Source: Dysidea avara (lineage: Eukaryota; Porifera; Demospongiae; Dictyoceratida; Dysideidae). Taken from it: DNA of 64,000 nt. Location: the NCBI RefSeq assembly GCF_963678975.1, contig NC_089274.1:27281053-27345052 (forward strand), written 5' to 3'. Positions 32,201 through 46,200 of this stretch are shown here, piece after piece; within the stretch, counting starts at the first letter, position 1; each line of letters begins with the position of its first letter. The notes beneath the pieces were generated by a model. The model saw only the letters and a list, made by a program, of their open reading frames with translations. It searched no databases and was not told the origin of the DNA. Position numbers and translations under genes: made by a program.

Positions 32201-35200
32201 AATTCTCTGCTGTGATGCTTTGTCGCATAATGAAGTGCTGATGCAATCACATATGCAGACAACAGTTTACATTCAGTGTCTCTATCATCAAGTTTACTGA
32301 TCACACTATTGAGCAAAGTGTCTTGATGATGTGTGGCAAATGGGATACAAAGGCCAGCTGGCACTACACTGTAGGTAACTCCGTTTGTAGGTGATGTGAT
32401 TGATTGCTCTGTGCTCGAGAACACCGACCATCTATAGGAATCACTTGGCATTGTGGGGTTGATATACATGAACAAATGCTGTTGTTTTCCCACTTCAATT
32501 ATGTCACCGCTACATAACTCATACGCTCTGCACTGGGACACAAGGAATCCATTAAGAGTGATCTCCAAATTTGAGCCATTCTCTACAAACAATTCGGCAC
32601 CATACGAACCGTCAGTATTCCGATGACAGTGCAACTGGAAAACATGCGTTGTGGAGAGATCAAGTTCTTTGGTGAAGTTGAGATCTAGTTTGGATGAATC
32701 ATTTTCTGTTGTCAATTTTACACAAAGCACTCCTGGGCCAAAAGGGTTCAGCAAGCCACTGCCATTCAAGTGAGGCTTTAGGTTGATCAAGTATGGGATC
32801 TCCTTTGGACATGATACATCAGAATAGTATGATGACCTTGCATCTCCGTGACTAGAAACAAGTGTAGCTTGTGATACTTGCCTAGAGCTTTCTGCTGACT
32901 CTACGTAGGAGCCATTACGGTATGTAGTCATCCCTCGATGCATCAACATGTCATCTAAATCATCCACACTGGAACCATCAGAGAGATAATTCTCACTGTC
33001 GCCTGAAGTTCTTTTACTAGAACAAGAAGGACTAGTATAGTACATGTCTCGGATTAATCGTAATTCAAACCGGCGATCATATCCAGAAGGTGGTGCCCAG
33101 TATTGCTCGACAGTTATGGGACACTCGTTGTCACGCAAAACTCTCATGTGGTAAACACTGAAGCCTCCTTCATTGATTGAACCTGAATTATTGAAGCTAG
33201 TGTTAAGCCTGTTGTCATCCACAGTAGCTACATCTTCATACTTCCCTACCACATCACAAAGACAGTACTCGCCAACATTGCTGGGAGAAATATCGTATCT
33301 TTCTAATGCTTCTTTTATTACCTCTACTGTAGTGGACAACTCTGAGATTAGGACACTCTTGTAAATTGAGGCCTTCCCTAAAGATGCTCCATATACTTGA
33401 AGTAGTTTAGCTTCCACAAATTCTTTGTGAGCTAGTACTGGTGACAACAAACCTTTGACAGACGAAACTGTAGATTCTTCACTGTCCATGTTTCCATGAC
33501 TTTGCCGTTTCTTTTTAGCCTTGACACTGCGGCTCAAGTTTCCAACAAAAGAATTCATTATAGATATTGGACGATCCTTTAATTTAAGGGATCTCTGATG
33601 AAATCCTGGACTTTCAGTGCCATCAAAAGATCGTGAGTAACTGTGTATAGGGGTAGCAGCACTGGTGCTCTTGGAACGTCTGCTGTGTTTTGGGCTACCA
33701 CCCTGCTTGTAGTCCTTGAATTTGGACTTGGTGTTGAAAGAGCTGTTTAAAAAGTCACCACTATCTGTGTAGTGTTGGTAAGACATACGCTTCGGTATAA
33801 CTGGGGAAGCTGGAGTTCTAAACCCAGTGCACTTGAATGTGAAGCGTGGTGGAAATGGTGACTTGAGTGAGTCAAGGGCAATCTGAAGTGGTGTCTCATG
33901 TAGCTCCAACTCTCTTTCAACTACAAAACAGTAACAATACAATACAACTATAACTCACACACTGTCCACATATGTACAACATGCACACTACATGCATGAA
34001 CGTACGCACACATGCATACTCACTCACTACAGTAATACACATAAATTACCACTATATCAATGGCAGAATAATGCATAGGTATATGCTTTCCCCAAATATT
34101 GACACACTGTTTATAAACAATTACAATCAAGTCGCGTTCCATTAAACAGTGGTTTCTCCATAATTTATCCCAATGGTCACAAACCATGTACTTGTATGTA
34201 CCGTGTGTGCACAAATATCTTTATAAAAGGAATGCAAAAATTTCACACAACACAAAATAATTTGACACAGTTTATAAATTTGCAACACTTATCCATTGCT
34301 AGCATGTGTACACATGAAACCAATAACATAATCAGTCATAAAACATCTTATGGTCTGAATTGGTGTAGAAAGTGAAGCTGTCTATTATGAAATGCCAATT
34401 CATCCTGCATATACATGTAGAATATTTAATAATCAAATATGTCATGTTCAATAGCCAGGGACCACATATACGCACACACATACAGAGACTGACGCTTCAA
34501 TGATCAACTATGTTAATAGTCCAATGGTTTATGTGATATGGTGATTTGTATCTAGTCATGTTATCCAATATTCATTTAGCTAGTGCCACCGTCATGTTGT
34601 AGTGAACACTAATAAGTCCTTTGATCACAAGTAATACGTGGTGTGCAATGAAGTGGGACATACAAAGTCAGAGAGAAATGTGTTAGAAGCAGTAAAGGTA
34701 TGAATGTTGTACTACAAAGAAGAGCTGTCATTTAGCATGTGCTATGTGTAGCATCCTTTCACTGTATGTACATGTACAGTATGTATACATGCATGTACTG
34801 TACATCTGTGAATTGGCCCATTGGTACACACACGCACAACACTCACACACAACAAGCTGCTGCATTTTCAGATACAGTTTAACACTACTGCATTTATAAA
34901 AATACATTTTTAGATGCTTGAGGTAAGGACGGTACACCTCAAATTCTATCACACAGACTTTACCATATAGTAGAGACCACAGATAACTGATCTACAGTGC
35001 ACCAAGTATGTAATCACACTAATAAGCACAATGAATATTGTTATTTTATTATTACACATGATGCCAGTATTTGTGTAGGTCTACAATCCTCCCCCAACCA
35101 CCAACACCATCACCAGCCAGCTAGTAATAAGTGCAACACTTTGGAATGTGTACAGTTTAGATATGTAGACACATGCAAGGGTCAGTCATGACAAAATCCA

Positions 35201-38200
35201 CACTCAAACTCCAGTGTTTTTTAACAAAAACATTATCAGGAGCTCTGTTTTCAAGAGCCTCCTATGGGTGGCCTTGTCAGCCACTTTTAAGGATCCCCGG
35301 ATTACATTAAATCAACATATGATATCAGTCTTGGAAGCCACATGTGGATACCATGAATACGTTGTGTCCACCCACTACACAACACACATTTGATACTACA
35401 ATACACTGGAATAGTGTGTGTAGTACAGTGGTTCATGTAATCTTACTTGGTTCTGTAATTAAGCAATTGACATATCTCTGCATACATTTTGTGGTATGTA
35501 CATATGCGACTTGGAAATAAATGATAATGTCTCTCCACCTTTTAATATCTTCTTTGCATACGAATGTACATGAGCTTCACACAAATAGACAGACACCCTT
35601 TAGTGCTTATAAGCTCCTAATATAAACAAACAAATAAATGCACCCATGCACACTAACTACACACACTCACAGTATTATCAACTCTTGGTATTGCATTGTT
35701 AACATTTACAACCAACACCAACACCAACAAAACAAATTCAATTTAACAAACATCACATGTAGTGATGTGATCATACTGTGTGTACAGGATAGTTGCTATA
35801 AATATTTACCTAACTCAGCACCTTAGTGAGCTATGCTAGTATAGCAAATAGGTAGAAATTTTGTAACTACGGTACATAAAAAAAAAACAATAACACATCA
35901 CGTAACACACTGCTATGTGATGTACCAAATTCCTTGCAGTTCTCATTTATTACTTGATAGACATATGAATATAACCGCTACTAAACGTACACACACACAC
36001 ACATAACTTATTGGATATTCATACAACAAAAAATGCGAAAATTGTCCTACACAGATTACTAAAACAAACCCAGAGTTGGGGTAGTTACTCAATTATTTTA
36101 TCCCATGTAATTTACCAGGTAACTAGTGGATAAGTTACTAGTTACTTTCATATACTTGTTCGCTAACTTTTGTAACACGTTCTCAAGATTATTATACTCA
36201 GATATGCTTTAATTAGGAAGAGAACTGTACTAATTCTGTTGCCATTTCAGCTCAGTTTCAAGCATTGGCATTAAAACTGAAGCTTGAATCGAAGAGTGAA
36301 TTGTGATATACTAATAGTTACTATGTAGCTAGTTGCTATTGTAACTTAGTTACTATTTGGACAGTTATTCCTAGTTACAAGGTTATATTACTAGTTAATT
36401 TAAATGTAATACATTACGTAACTTAGTTACACAGCTCAAATATCAGTTCTAGAGCTGACACAAATACGCCTAAACTAAACGTATGGCTGTATGTTTAATA
36501 CCTGATCAGAGTTCAACAAAAACACAAAATTGAAATAATAGCAAACATACATTATTACACTTGTACCTACTGCACATAATATGGGTGAAATTTAAAAACA
36601 GGTATCACTTACCACCATCTAATATCATCACCATGTAATGGCTATTGTAATCTGGTGAATCTTTTGAGCTCCTTGATTCTGGCTTGAATTTGTCAATCAA
36701 CATTGGTATCAATTCTGATACGGTCGTGTTGTTGGTAATCCTCAGGGCCCTCATGTTCTCCTCTATACCATTGTGATAATGTACTCTCAGGGCTCCCTCA
36801 TAGTTCAAACCCTGTGGAGACAGTCATCTTTGTTAGTATGGTCAACTACTACATGTAATAGATATATGTGCTGTATGATTGGATCAGGTTGTCTGTTGGC
36901 GCTTAGCAATTCTGCTTGCACAAACTCAGAAATGGATTGACATATTTGTAAGTATATTTGACAGCCATCAAGTCTTTGCATGTCATGAGCATGCATGTAT
37001 TATCCATTCTAGCTGCTGGCTATTCTGAATAGTTCTCATGGTTCAATAACACACCCTCATAAACTCGTAGCATTTATTTAACTGGTTACCATTGTGACTT
37101 AGTCCAAAAATTGTAACTGAACAATAGATAACCAATTAGCTTTACATACATAGCTACTGCATGTACTGTACATACAGGTGTGCGTACAAGTACAATATAC
37201 ATATGCACATAGCCAATGAAAAATTATAACAACATCTTCTAATACACATACATGGTAGAAAAAGCTAAACGAGCATTTTGTATACAAGTCTATTCAACTG
37301 GATATTCTGAAATAATTCAACAATAAGCCAACCTCAATCTTGAATGTTAGGCCAATGTACAGCTTGTATGCAGGGTACTTAATGGTGGCAGGAAAGGAAT
37401 GTTTCTAATTTTAACTGCAGGAAGGATCATACAAACATATTCAATTACAACAAAATGTTGTCAAGTTGTATACTATAAGATCAAATCATTCCAATTGAGC
37501 AGTGGTATGCTTTGTGTAAAGAATTCTAAACTGATGTATCGTTGATAACACATTAAAATTACAATGTTTATAGATCATTATAACCAATGGGATGCCTCCA
37601 TACCGTAGTACAGATCATGTCAAGTCCTTCACAATCATGTCTACAGATTATTGAAGGACTGATATGGAATCTCTATGTACTTTTTTGTGTGCATGTACAC
37701 TGTATGCATTTGTGCATGTACACTGTATGCATTTGTGCATACACTGTATTATGTAAGAGTATGTCGGAATATGTCTGCAAATAAACTAATTCATTATTGA
37801 CAACCCACTGGAACAGTACTTGATTAAGCGAGTGCATATACACACCTGCTTGTATTTTGTAGGTTTTCAATGTCATTTTGTGAAAGTCACATTTTGTAAC
37901 AAATCATAATGTGTGAAGTCACCAGGGAATATAGACCCTGCACTTTTGACACTATTAAAATTTGGCTATGAATATACTGTACACCCTTGTATGCTGCTAC
38001 AGTTTGCCAATACCTTATGTTCTTGACTTTCACATAACAATGCTTTAACATTTGTTATACTAACCACTCAAAATCATATGACAACAATTTAATGACATTG
38101 AAGCCATGAGTATTTGCATTTGTCAGTAGTAAACAATAAAATTTGTATAATACAATTGTTAAAATGAACCAAATAAGCCATGTAAAGAATACACACTACA

Positions 38201-39215
38201 AAACAATGTTTATAATGCTCGGACAACACAGAATCAATGGGAGAACAATGGAGGGATCTCCATACCATTCTATCCAAATGGAGAACACAAAAGCCACATT
38301 ACACACACTACTACCTCTTTCACACAACCTACACATCTATGTACACAGACTATTTTGTTGCTCTACAGTGTATTATGGTCAAACCTGCTAATAATTATAA
38401 TGCGGAGGCACTCAAAATGAGGACATCTACATAATCCAGGTACTTGGTTGAGGTCCCATGTAAAAGTGACCACACCTGACCACCATAACAATGGGTGCTC
38501 GGGTTCCAATGTATTAAGAGTGCACATTAAAGACAAACTGAACACACTACACTCAATATAAAGCACACTATTTCTACACATAAGGAATACGTTACTACAC
38601 AGAGAATTACATAGAACACAAAATTCTCCACAAGTCACCAGTGACTAGAGAAATGTAACACAAAGGCTTAACATACACCCTAGCAGCAGCCAACCAGGAG
38701 GTCCATGCCATTGAATAGGAGGCCAGAGTGTACATGCTACTGTGTTGTCTACAAGTGCAGGTACATGGCAAGACATCAATACAATTTCACCATTGAAATT
38801 CCACCATAACCCAGTGATTTAATATCATAAATGAGGTGGGGGGACAGCAACTCCTTTGCTTTCATTATGTTTAGACAGACGCTGGTTACAACCTCAAGAA
38901 TTCTATTGAACAATAGATGATAGGTTTCTGGTGTGAATTAACTTTTCCAACGTGTACAATTGTGCTGATAATCACACGACAAATGTAGGACACTTAAAAC
39001 TGGCTTTAAGGACTGTAAGTGTATGTGCTTAGCAATGTTTATACCTCTCTGAGCTGTAGGCGAAACAATTCCGCGTCGATTTGTTTGTTGTAATTGTATA
39101 TTTTTCTTCCAAGCAAAACTTTCGGGTCTTGTTCGTGGTCCTCTTCAACAGTTTCATCTTCTTCGCTATCCACAAGGCCTGGTTTATCCTCTACCTTTGT
39201 GTTAGTCGCTTCCAT
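26230..39215 (-). CDS. RADIL: RADIL/RASIP1/afadin-family scaffold, RA-RA-FHA-DIL-PDZ, 14 exons
   Basis: Exons from 5': 39045-39215, 36613-36811, 32149-33920, 32050-32093, 31809-31927, 31665-31756, 31017-31415, 29030-29174, 28322-28468, 28169-28187, 27453-28101, 27292-27363, 26352-26425, 26230-26302. They join in phase to 1324 aa. Domains: first RA at about 60-155 (GALRVHYHNG), second RA at about 294-413 (YKSVLIS, KEALERYDIS, YCLCDVVGKYED), FHA-like at about 500-613, DIL (dilute) at about 647-935, PDZ at about 1230-1320 (GFGIFLVEG, VGDQILAIDG). From RA2 onward it tracks vertebrate RADIL, a Rap1/Ras effector in cell adhesion, for example SAQLHYLLEHYKL. The extra first RA and the N-terminus (LLGRKIYNYNKQIDAELF) resemble afadin. 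The start is the ATG at 39215; the upstream GTG is not used. A 19-nt exon and a 1.77-kb exon are unusual. Confidence 0.9.
29573..29731. repeat. dispersed repeat, copy at 19949-20080
   Basis: Shared segments gacataaggtact, tttcctggaataaa and gagccatttgatcacagtat. Lies in an intron of the RADIL-like gene. Confidence 0.75.
29735..31016. other. remainder of a RADIL-like intron
   Basis: No second gene seen. 30937-30980 is a mixed CA/CG microsatellite. A poly-T/poly-A pair sits at 30410-30440. Confidence 0.5.
31966..32014. repeat. GT/CG microsatellite
   Basis: Alternating purine-pyrimidine run, tgtgtg then cgcgcgcacgcg, in a 122-bp intron of the RADIL-like gene. Potential Z-DNA sequence by composition. 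Confidence 0.8.
33921..36612. other. RADIL-like intron 2
   Basis: Contains the 36075-36440 dispersed repeat and short CA runs. No exon-like segment that joins in phase was found. Confidence 0.45.
36075..36440. repeat. gttactagt-type dispersed repeat
   Basis: Begins gagttggggtagttactc and ends in a series of ttactagtta variants. Same family as 24030-24125. Confidence 0.6.
36812..39044. other. RADIL-like intron 1
   Basis: No gene or strong repeat. 37680-37745 holds a near-tandem of tgtgcatgtacactgtatgc. Confidence 0.45.
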
Positions 39216-40210
39216 GCCTTCAGCGCTGGTTAACACATGGGGTCACTTTAGGGCGACATGCATAAATTCCAGTCTAGGCCGTAAACCTAACCAATTTCCG
39301 GTCTACTCCGCATACTATTCGATACCGGAAGCCAAACTCTTATAGTCCACAAGAGCATACTGTATTCATATTTCCGTAGCATGTAAGCACAATAACAGCT
39401 CAATCATCACATCATATCTCTTCCTGAATTATAAAATATAAAATAATTGACAGAAAAAAATATATTGCAAGGGTTTCTGCCAGCTATGTTGGAATGTAAA
39501 CACATTGGGGGTACTAATTTTCATCAATTACAATTACATTGTACAAGATTTGAAATCACAAATTATTGTAGCAGTCAGAAGTCATTCTTGCCACACACAA
39601 ACACACATGTACAGCTACGCAGTACAAATGCAAACTAGCTACAGACAGCAACACTGAAGTTATCATCGTGTACTAGCAGCATTAGGTTGACTACACCACT
39701 TCACTTCTGGGTACAGTAGGCAGTGATATGATAAGAACCTGTTTGAGCAGAGACCAGTTAGCATGACTAATAGTTTGTAGCACAGCTACACTCAACAACA
39801 TGTGAACTGCTACATTCCTTACAAGTATCTCTGACATCAGCAACATAGTTAGAAATAGTTAGGACATGTGTCTAACATTATACTCATTACACTATACACA
39901 GGTAATCATTTGTAAAATTTGTCCATACAAGGTTAAAACTAACTTCATAGGATTGTGAGGTTTCTAAACCGAACATCTCTAATGTTACTGAATTTAATTC
40001 ATGGTAAAAATTAGCTACAGACATACTGTGGCATGCAGCTTTGAATATTTGCGTACATCTTCCTGTGGTTGTACTAACTATTTTGGTTATGTGTTACTAC
40101 TTGTCACTTGGAGACGTTCACTTGCAACTTTACTGGAAAGAGATGAAAGGCTGCAGTTACCCCCAATAATGGATGGCATGCAAAGTTAGTTAGCCACACT
40201 TCTTGGTATA
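39216..40210. other. intergenic, 5' flank of the RADIL-like gene and 3' flank of Fringe
   Basis: The promoter of the RADIL-like gene should lie just above 39215. GC content is higher at 39240-39330 than around it. No other feature. Confidence 0.4.
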
Positions 40211-43200
40211 TCAATACCAGCTGTCCCATATAGGCCACATAAACAGAAACAGCTCTTTCATCCAGATTTTGTAGTGTAGAGAACTTGCACCTCCAGCATG
40301 ATGTACAAAAAGCACATTATCTACACATGCACACCAACACACCCTGAAGTGTCATTCTTGATTTCTTGTGGTAACTTTATCCTGTTATTTTTGCCACCAT
40401 AACTCACTGAAATCTAAAACAGAATACAACATTATGATTTTTGCAATATACCACATACATATATGTACATGCTAAAACTATGTGGGATAAATGGTATGGT
40501 TTGTTATTCATTACAAAAAAAGTTATGGTCACTTGCATCACAGTACACACATATATGTACTCATTGATGGCAGTCTGAACTTATATGTATGTTATAACAT
40601 GTTCCATATTAGCAACATGCACAATCCAATAGCTACAATGAAAAATTGTACACAGCACGTACAAAAGTGTATGTACAACATGGTATGTAATCAAATTATC
40701 CCTCCTTACCAGATTGACAAGGTCTGCAGGTTTTATGTTAGACAAAGACTGCAAATGAGTTTTGATATTTGAAACATCAGTCAAATTAAATCCAAGTATC
40801 ACTTCTGCAATAGTGTAGTCAAAACAATGTACCAGAACAAGATCAAATCTTACCAATAACCATCCCAATTATCATATCATCAGTTAACATGAACTGGTTA
40901 CATGTAGCTTCAAAATTATTACCACTATTAAAATGTTTTGTACAAATAATACATATATTGGAGAACGTACTTAAAGAAATTTATTAACTTCCTCAAGAGT
41001 GGCCGGCTAATACAATATGTGCCACCAGTAGCGAATGAAAATTTAGTCCTTTTCTAAACATCAACATCAATTATTAATGTGCAAATAAATAAAGGGGCTA
41101 CCCACAGGATTCTTTATAGATTTTAATCTGTAGGAGTCCAACTACAAAAACATAAAACAAAAATATTCTGTAATTATGTATGGGTGCATTGTATGTACCT
41201 CAAAGGGCTTGCCAGCTGCAAGAGGGTAGTAACCGATATACCATGACAGGTTGTGGTTGTGGTTGGCTAAATATTTGGCTAACACCTTAGTGTTGAGGTA
41301 CATATCATCGTCAAGGTGACAAAACCAACTAAGAGACATATCAGTAGTAATAACTTGTTAAGTCAACTTTCCCAACATGGAATACATGTCACATGTAGGT
41401 GGAGAGATTTACGTACATATTTGTAAATTAATATGAATATTTCTTAATTTACCTGTAATTCTCCATCACTCGGTAGTATAGGCTGAATTCTACACCAGTC
41501 TTACAACATAGTGAAGCCCTAAAGATGGTAATATGTCAATATACAATCACAATCTCCCTGGTTTATCCCTAGAGCTTATTGTTCAACTATGTGTTGGTGT
41601 AAAAAATTATAATTCTACGGAAGAATCTTTAGCACAAGAACAACGCATTCAGCAATGGCTCCAATGAGACAGCTGGCACACAGAAGAAGAAAGCATATCT
41701 CATGTGTACTGAACTTATAAGTTATCATCAATAGTGATAACACTATTTTTATCAGTTGGGCCAAAAACTTACACTACAATGCGTGATCAGTTTGTCCTGA
41801 AACAATATTCCAGTAGTAACAAACTCTCTTTATAGAAGTGTAAGGAAAAAATATTAGAGCCATATTTTACATTTGAATCAGTAGAGATCAAAAAGCAATG
41901 AAACAATAATGAACATTTAACTCCTACTTAAGTCATACATAGCCTTTCAATAATATAGCCATGACTAAAAGTAGGGGTCAAATGTTCACTAATGTAGCTA
42001 CAGGTGTATATGATTCATTACTTTTATTTCTATGTTCCTTACTCAGCTGTAAATTTTCTTTATTACAATCATTATTATTTTGGTGAACCAGCGCATACTA
42101 CAACAGAGGAAATAATGGAGCCAAAGACATTATAATAATTAATTGTGTGGACTATATATGCCCTGACTATCAATGGCTATCCTGTTTTGGTTCCACTTGT
42201 TATCATACAGTACGTATATTAGGATCATGGAGATTTGGGTTTTCCTAGCTAAACAATTCACCCAAAAACCAGCTTCACAACTCCATCCTGGCACCTTGGC
42301 AGTATTGGTTACAAGCCCAAAAGTACCGTCAGCATGATCCTAAAGGCTTCCAATAAATTGTCACAAAATTAAAAAAAAAAAATTTAATGGAATTTTCTGC
42401 CTGCCTGCCTGCCTGCCTTCAGGCAAGTGTAACTCAATAATGGCTAAGGTTTTGGGCTTGATTTTCACTGTTCAACGTTGCTTCGTCCTGAGATGCGCCT
42501 TTTGGCATACAGCAGTACGTACAATGCACACATCATGGACTTACCTTTGTCCTCCTTTGAGTCCCATTTCTTTTTGCTGACAGCCCAAAGTGTCGATTCG
42601 CGGTAGCATGATGCATGGCTTCCCTACAGTACGTCTGTAATCAGGAATCGTTCATATTTTCCATGGTGACTGGATTGATTGCAGAGACAATTCTAACACT
42701 TTTCTTCGCTTGTAACGCTGTGTATAACGGGCTGAAAATAGTTGAAAGCGAAGCGTAATGGCGGCTACACTTTTGAGACAGTAATTGACAGTTGGGAGCA
42801 AGCAAATCGTATTTTCGTGGTGACTGGAGTGTTGCAGAGGCACTTCTTCTACTGTTTTTCATCTGTAGCACTGTGTAACAGGCTGAACATAGCTGAAAGC
42901 GAAGCGTAACGGCCACTGTACTTTAGAAGCAGTATTTGATAGCTGGGGCAAGCGCCATTCAGACGAAAACATTAATTCTGGTGCTATCCTTTCTTTTGAT
43001 GTAATATGAGTGGGTTCACCAGTCTATAATAATGTTACAGAAAAAGTAAACAAACAAGTTTAAGAAAAATTAGGAATTTTAAGTTTTATTAGGGATGATA
43101 GAAAAAAAAGTAGGGAAACAAGGGAGGTCGCCTACACCTGCAGATATACTAATGAACATTTAATCCCTAATTCTGTCTTGGTCTTGGGGGTATGGACTAA

Positions 43201-46200
43201 ATTAGGATTAAATGTGACCAGATTTTACAAAACTGATCCAAATTGCACATCAGGCAAAATCAAACTAACACCTTCAGTGGATAGCTATACTATCGTACTA
43301 CTAGTTTTGACCCTCAGTACTACTCAAACTACTTGAGGCTGGTTTCATCAGACGTCTTTCTGGGTAGTGTGTAGAGCTTGAATGGTGGTCTCTGGTCTTG
43401 TGAAGGACCTGGCTTGGCAAGAATCACTGGTTTACTGATGGACAGCCTTGTAATGTTGGCTAGACATTTTTTGTGTGTTGATTTTGCTACATGTCAGCCA
43501 CTAAGTACCCAGCATGGCCCTGTAATCTCGTGTTTGGACTCCAATCGTGGTCTGCCTCCATTTTGATGTCTATCCCTTGCCCATCCCACCACCCCCCACC
43601 CCTTTGTGAGCACTCGTGATACTACTTCGCTTGTCCAACTGCTTAGATTTTCTATCTTATTTGGTGGGAAACTTTACAAGCAGGTACAAGTAGTGGAAGT
43701 AGCCTGAAAGGTAATAGATTGATACATCTTTTGTGTAAATTTCATACACATGTTTGCTATCCTTGGCAAGTTATGCTGACTTGACTTCTTTAAAACCGTT
43801 TATCTCAAAACTTCTAGTGTGCGATTTGGATGGTTTTTCCAAAATCCAGTCACAAATGTTCACTAGTATATCTGCAGGTGTAGGTGACCTCCCTGATTTG
43901 GTTGATTTGATTTATTATTTATCCTCTAGGTAATCGGCATAAGCCGTTCTTCCTTACCAGAGTAACTAAGTACATATACAACACACAGAGCAAAACACAA
44001 ACAAATTATACAAAAACAAACAAACAAACAAAAAACATATAATAACTACACAACACAGGACACGTAGCTACAAATTTAACACTCATAATTACTTGGCTAA
44101 GTTAAAATTCCTTAAACTTAAAAGTGAAAAACAGAACTAGAAGCGCCTCTAAAATCAATCCACTGTGAAATTACATAGGATTCTTGTGATAGCCACCACT
44201 AAAGCCATAATGTGATTAACAATACATGGTAGATAGATAGTGCATGATGCATGCATTGTAACAGTTTTTATGAAATTCATAAAATCTTTTATTCAATGAC
44301 TTGACTGTCTGACTGACTAACTGATGCCTTCAGGCAGAACTTGACTATAGTTAAGAATATGAGCTTGGTTCAATGTCACTTCGACCTGATTTTGCCTACC
44401 ACAACACATCAATTGGTCATGCATTAGAAAATTTGGCATTCAGGCTTGATTTTGTCTAACCAATACTCATAAAGGAAATGTGACTCTGGTTTTCATATTT
44501 TATGGCAGGAAAGTGCCAATCTTCATCATCCTTACTAGCGTACTATTACAGTATGATATCTAAGTAGGTCAGACCCTAAAACATTTTACACTGGATTGTG
44601 CTTGATAACAATAAAGTGACTGTATATCCTCATATGTACATTGTATTGACTTATGGAGTTTTAAAGAGTGTCATTGCTGGTGATTTGATTTAGAGGAATC
44701 ATACAGTACGATAGTATAGTATGAATAATGAAGGTTTGGGTTTTCCTGTACAAAATTCTTTCACAACAGCTCAGCAGTATTGGGTAGGCATAATCAAACT
44801 CAAAAATGCTTTCAGAACAACCCCAAACCCTTCCAACGCCTTCAGCAATCATAACTTGACTGTAGTTAATGCTACGAGCTTAAGGCCCGAAATGTGCCTT
44901 TTTACCTACCTACAATATATGCATCGGTGTTGTAAGTGGGTCAGTACTGTTGACCCGTTTGACCCGAATAGTAATCTGGATGGGACATGGATCTGACCTG
45001 GTTTAATTAAAATAGAGTTAGAGGTGTGCCCCACTAATCAGCCCTACATTTTTTTACACTATAAAAAAAATTGTTTGCAAGAAGTGAGTAACTATGTATT
45101 ATCAAGTGGGGGTGGTTCCACGTAAGTTTACATGTAGCTACAGAATTTCCAGAAGTTAGTTACCTACATTTTAAGTAGCAACACGGATCTGGTGATGCAT
45201 GCAGCACAGCTGGTACAATTCCAATAAGTGGGCATGGCTCTACATACCCCACACAGACAGCAAAGCATATCCTGAATGGTGGGTGTGGCTCCACATAAGT
45301 TTCTTGAGTGTTTACTACTGCATTTCCATCAATACAATCGAGCTTGTTAACTTATAGTTACACGTGATCTCATCCGGCAGATATTCAGTGAAGTGGATAG
45401 GACCCACTTTTCCCGGACGAAATGTGACCCAAATGACCCGGATAATCCGGATGACCTGGCCCACTTACAACGCTGATATACATCATGGACTTAACTTCAT
45501 TCTCTTTCATAGTAAGTGGGTTGGTGTCAGCAGTGGTACATTCTAGCTATGTTAACTATGATAAATGGACAAACCCTAGAAATATCATGGAGAATTCGGT
45601 TATGTAAGTTTAATGTTTTAATTAGGGATATTGAATTAATTATGGCATAAATTACACAGTTTATTAAAGGCCTAGCTTGATTGTAGAGTGGTTATTTTGC
45701 GCAGAGTAGTAATTTCATGGTATCAGTAATGTGGGTGTGGTCCATATTCAAAAATGCACAGAAACACTTGCTACCACTATATAGTTCCCAATGTTTTTCA
45801 ACTCATAGGATAGCGAGGATAACAAAACGCCTTCCATCTGAAATCAATCCCAATGATCGATTTTGGCCTTGATGTGTATATAATAGCTGCCCAGTTGTAG
45901 CCTGGGCTACATTTTAGATGTAGCCTGGCAAAGTCGTCAACTGAGCTACATTGCAAATGCAACCCAGGTAGCTATTTTGATCTGGGGTGTGAAAGTGATA
46001 TATTAAATTACACTTTGAGCTTAGCGTAGATAACTACAAAATGCAGGTGGTGTCAAGCTTCTTAGTTGATGGCTTTCTTTTATTCTTTAAGAAACTTGCA
46101 TAAGCACCACCATGTGCCTATGCACAATTCCACAATTGCATAATTCCAGGCTGGCAGTAAACTCATGCAATCATGTGTAGGATTGGTATGTGTTAGAAGG

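Noticed and set aside
39216-39236. Extending the RADIL-like protein upstream to the GTG at 39236
   Set aside because: GTG is not a normal start in animals, an in-frame TGA lies just upstream, and a good ATG is at 39215.
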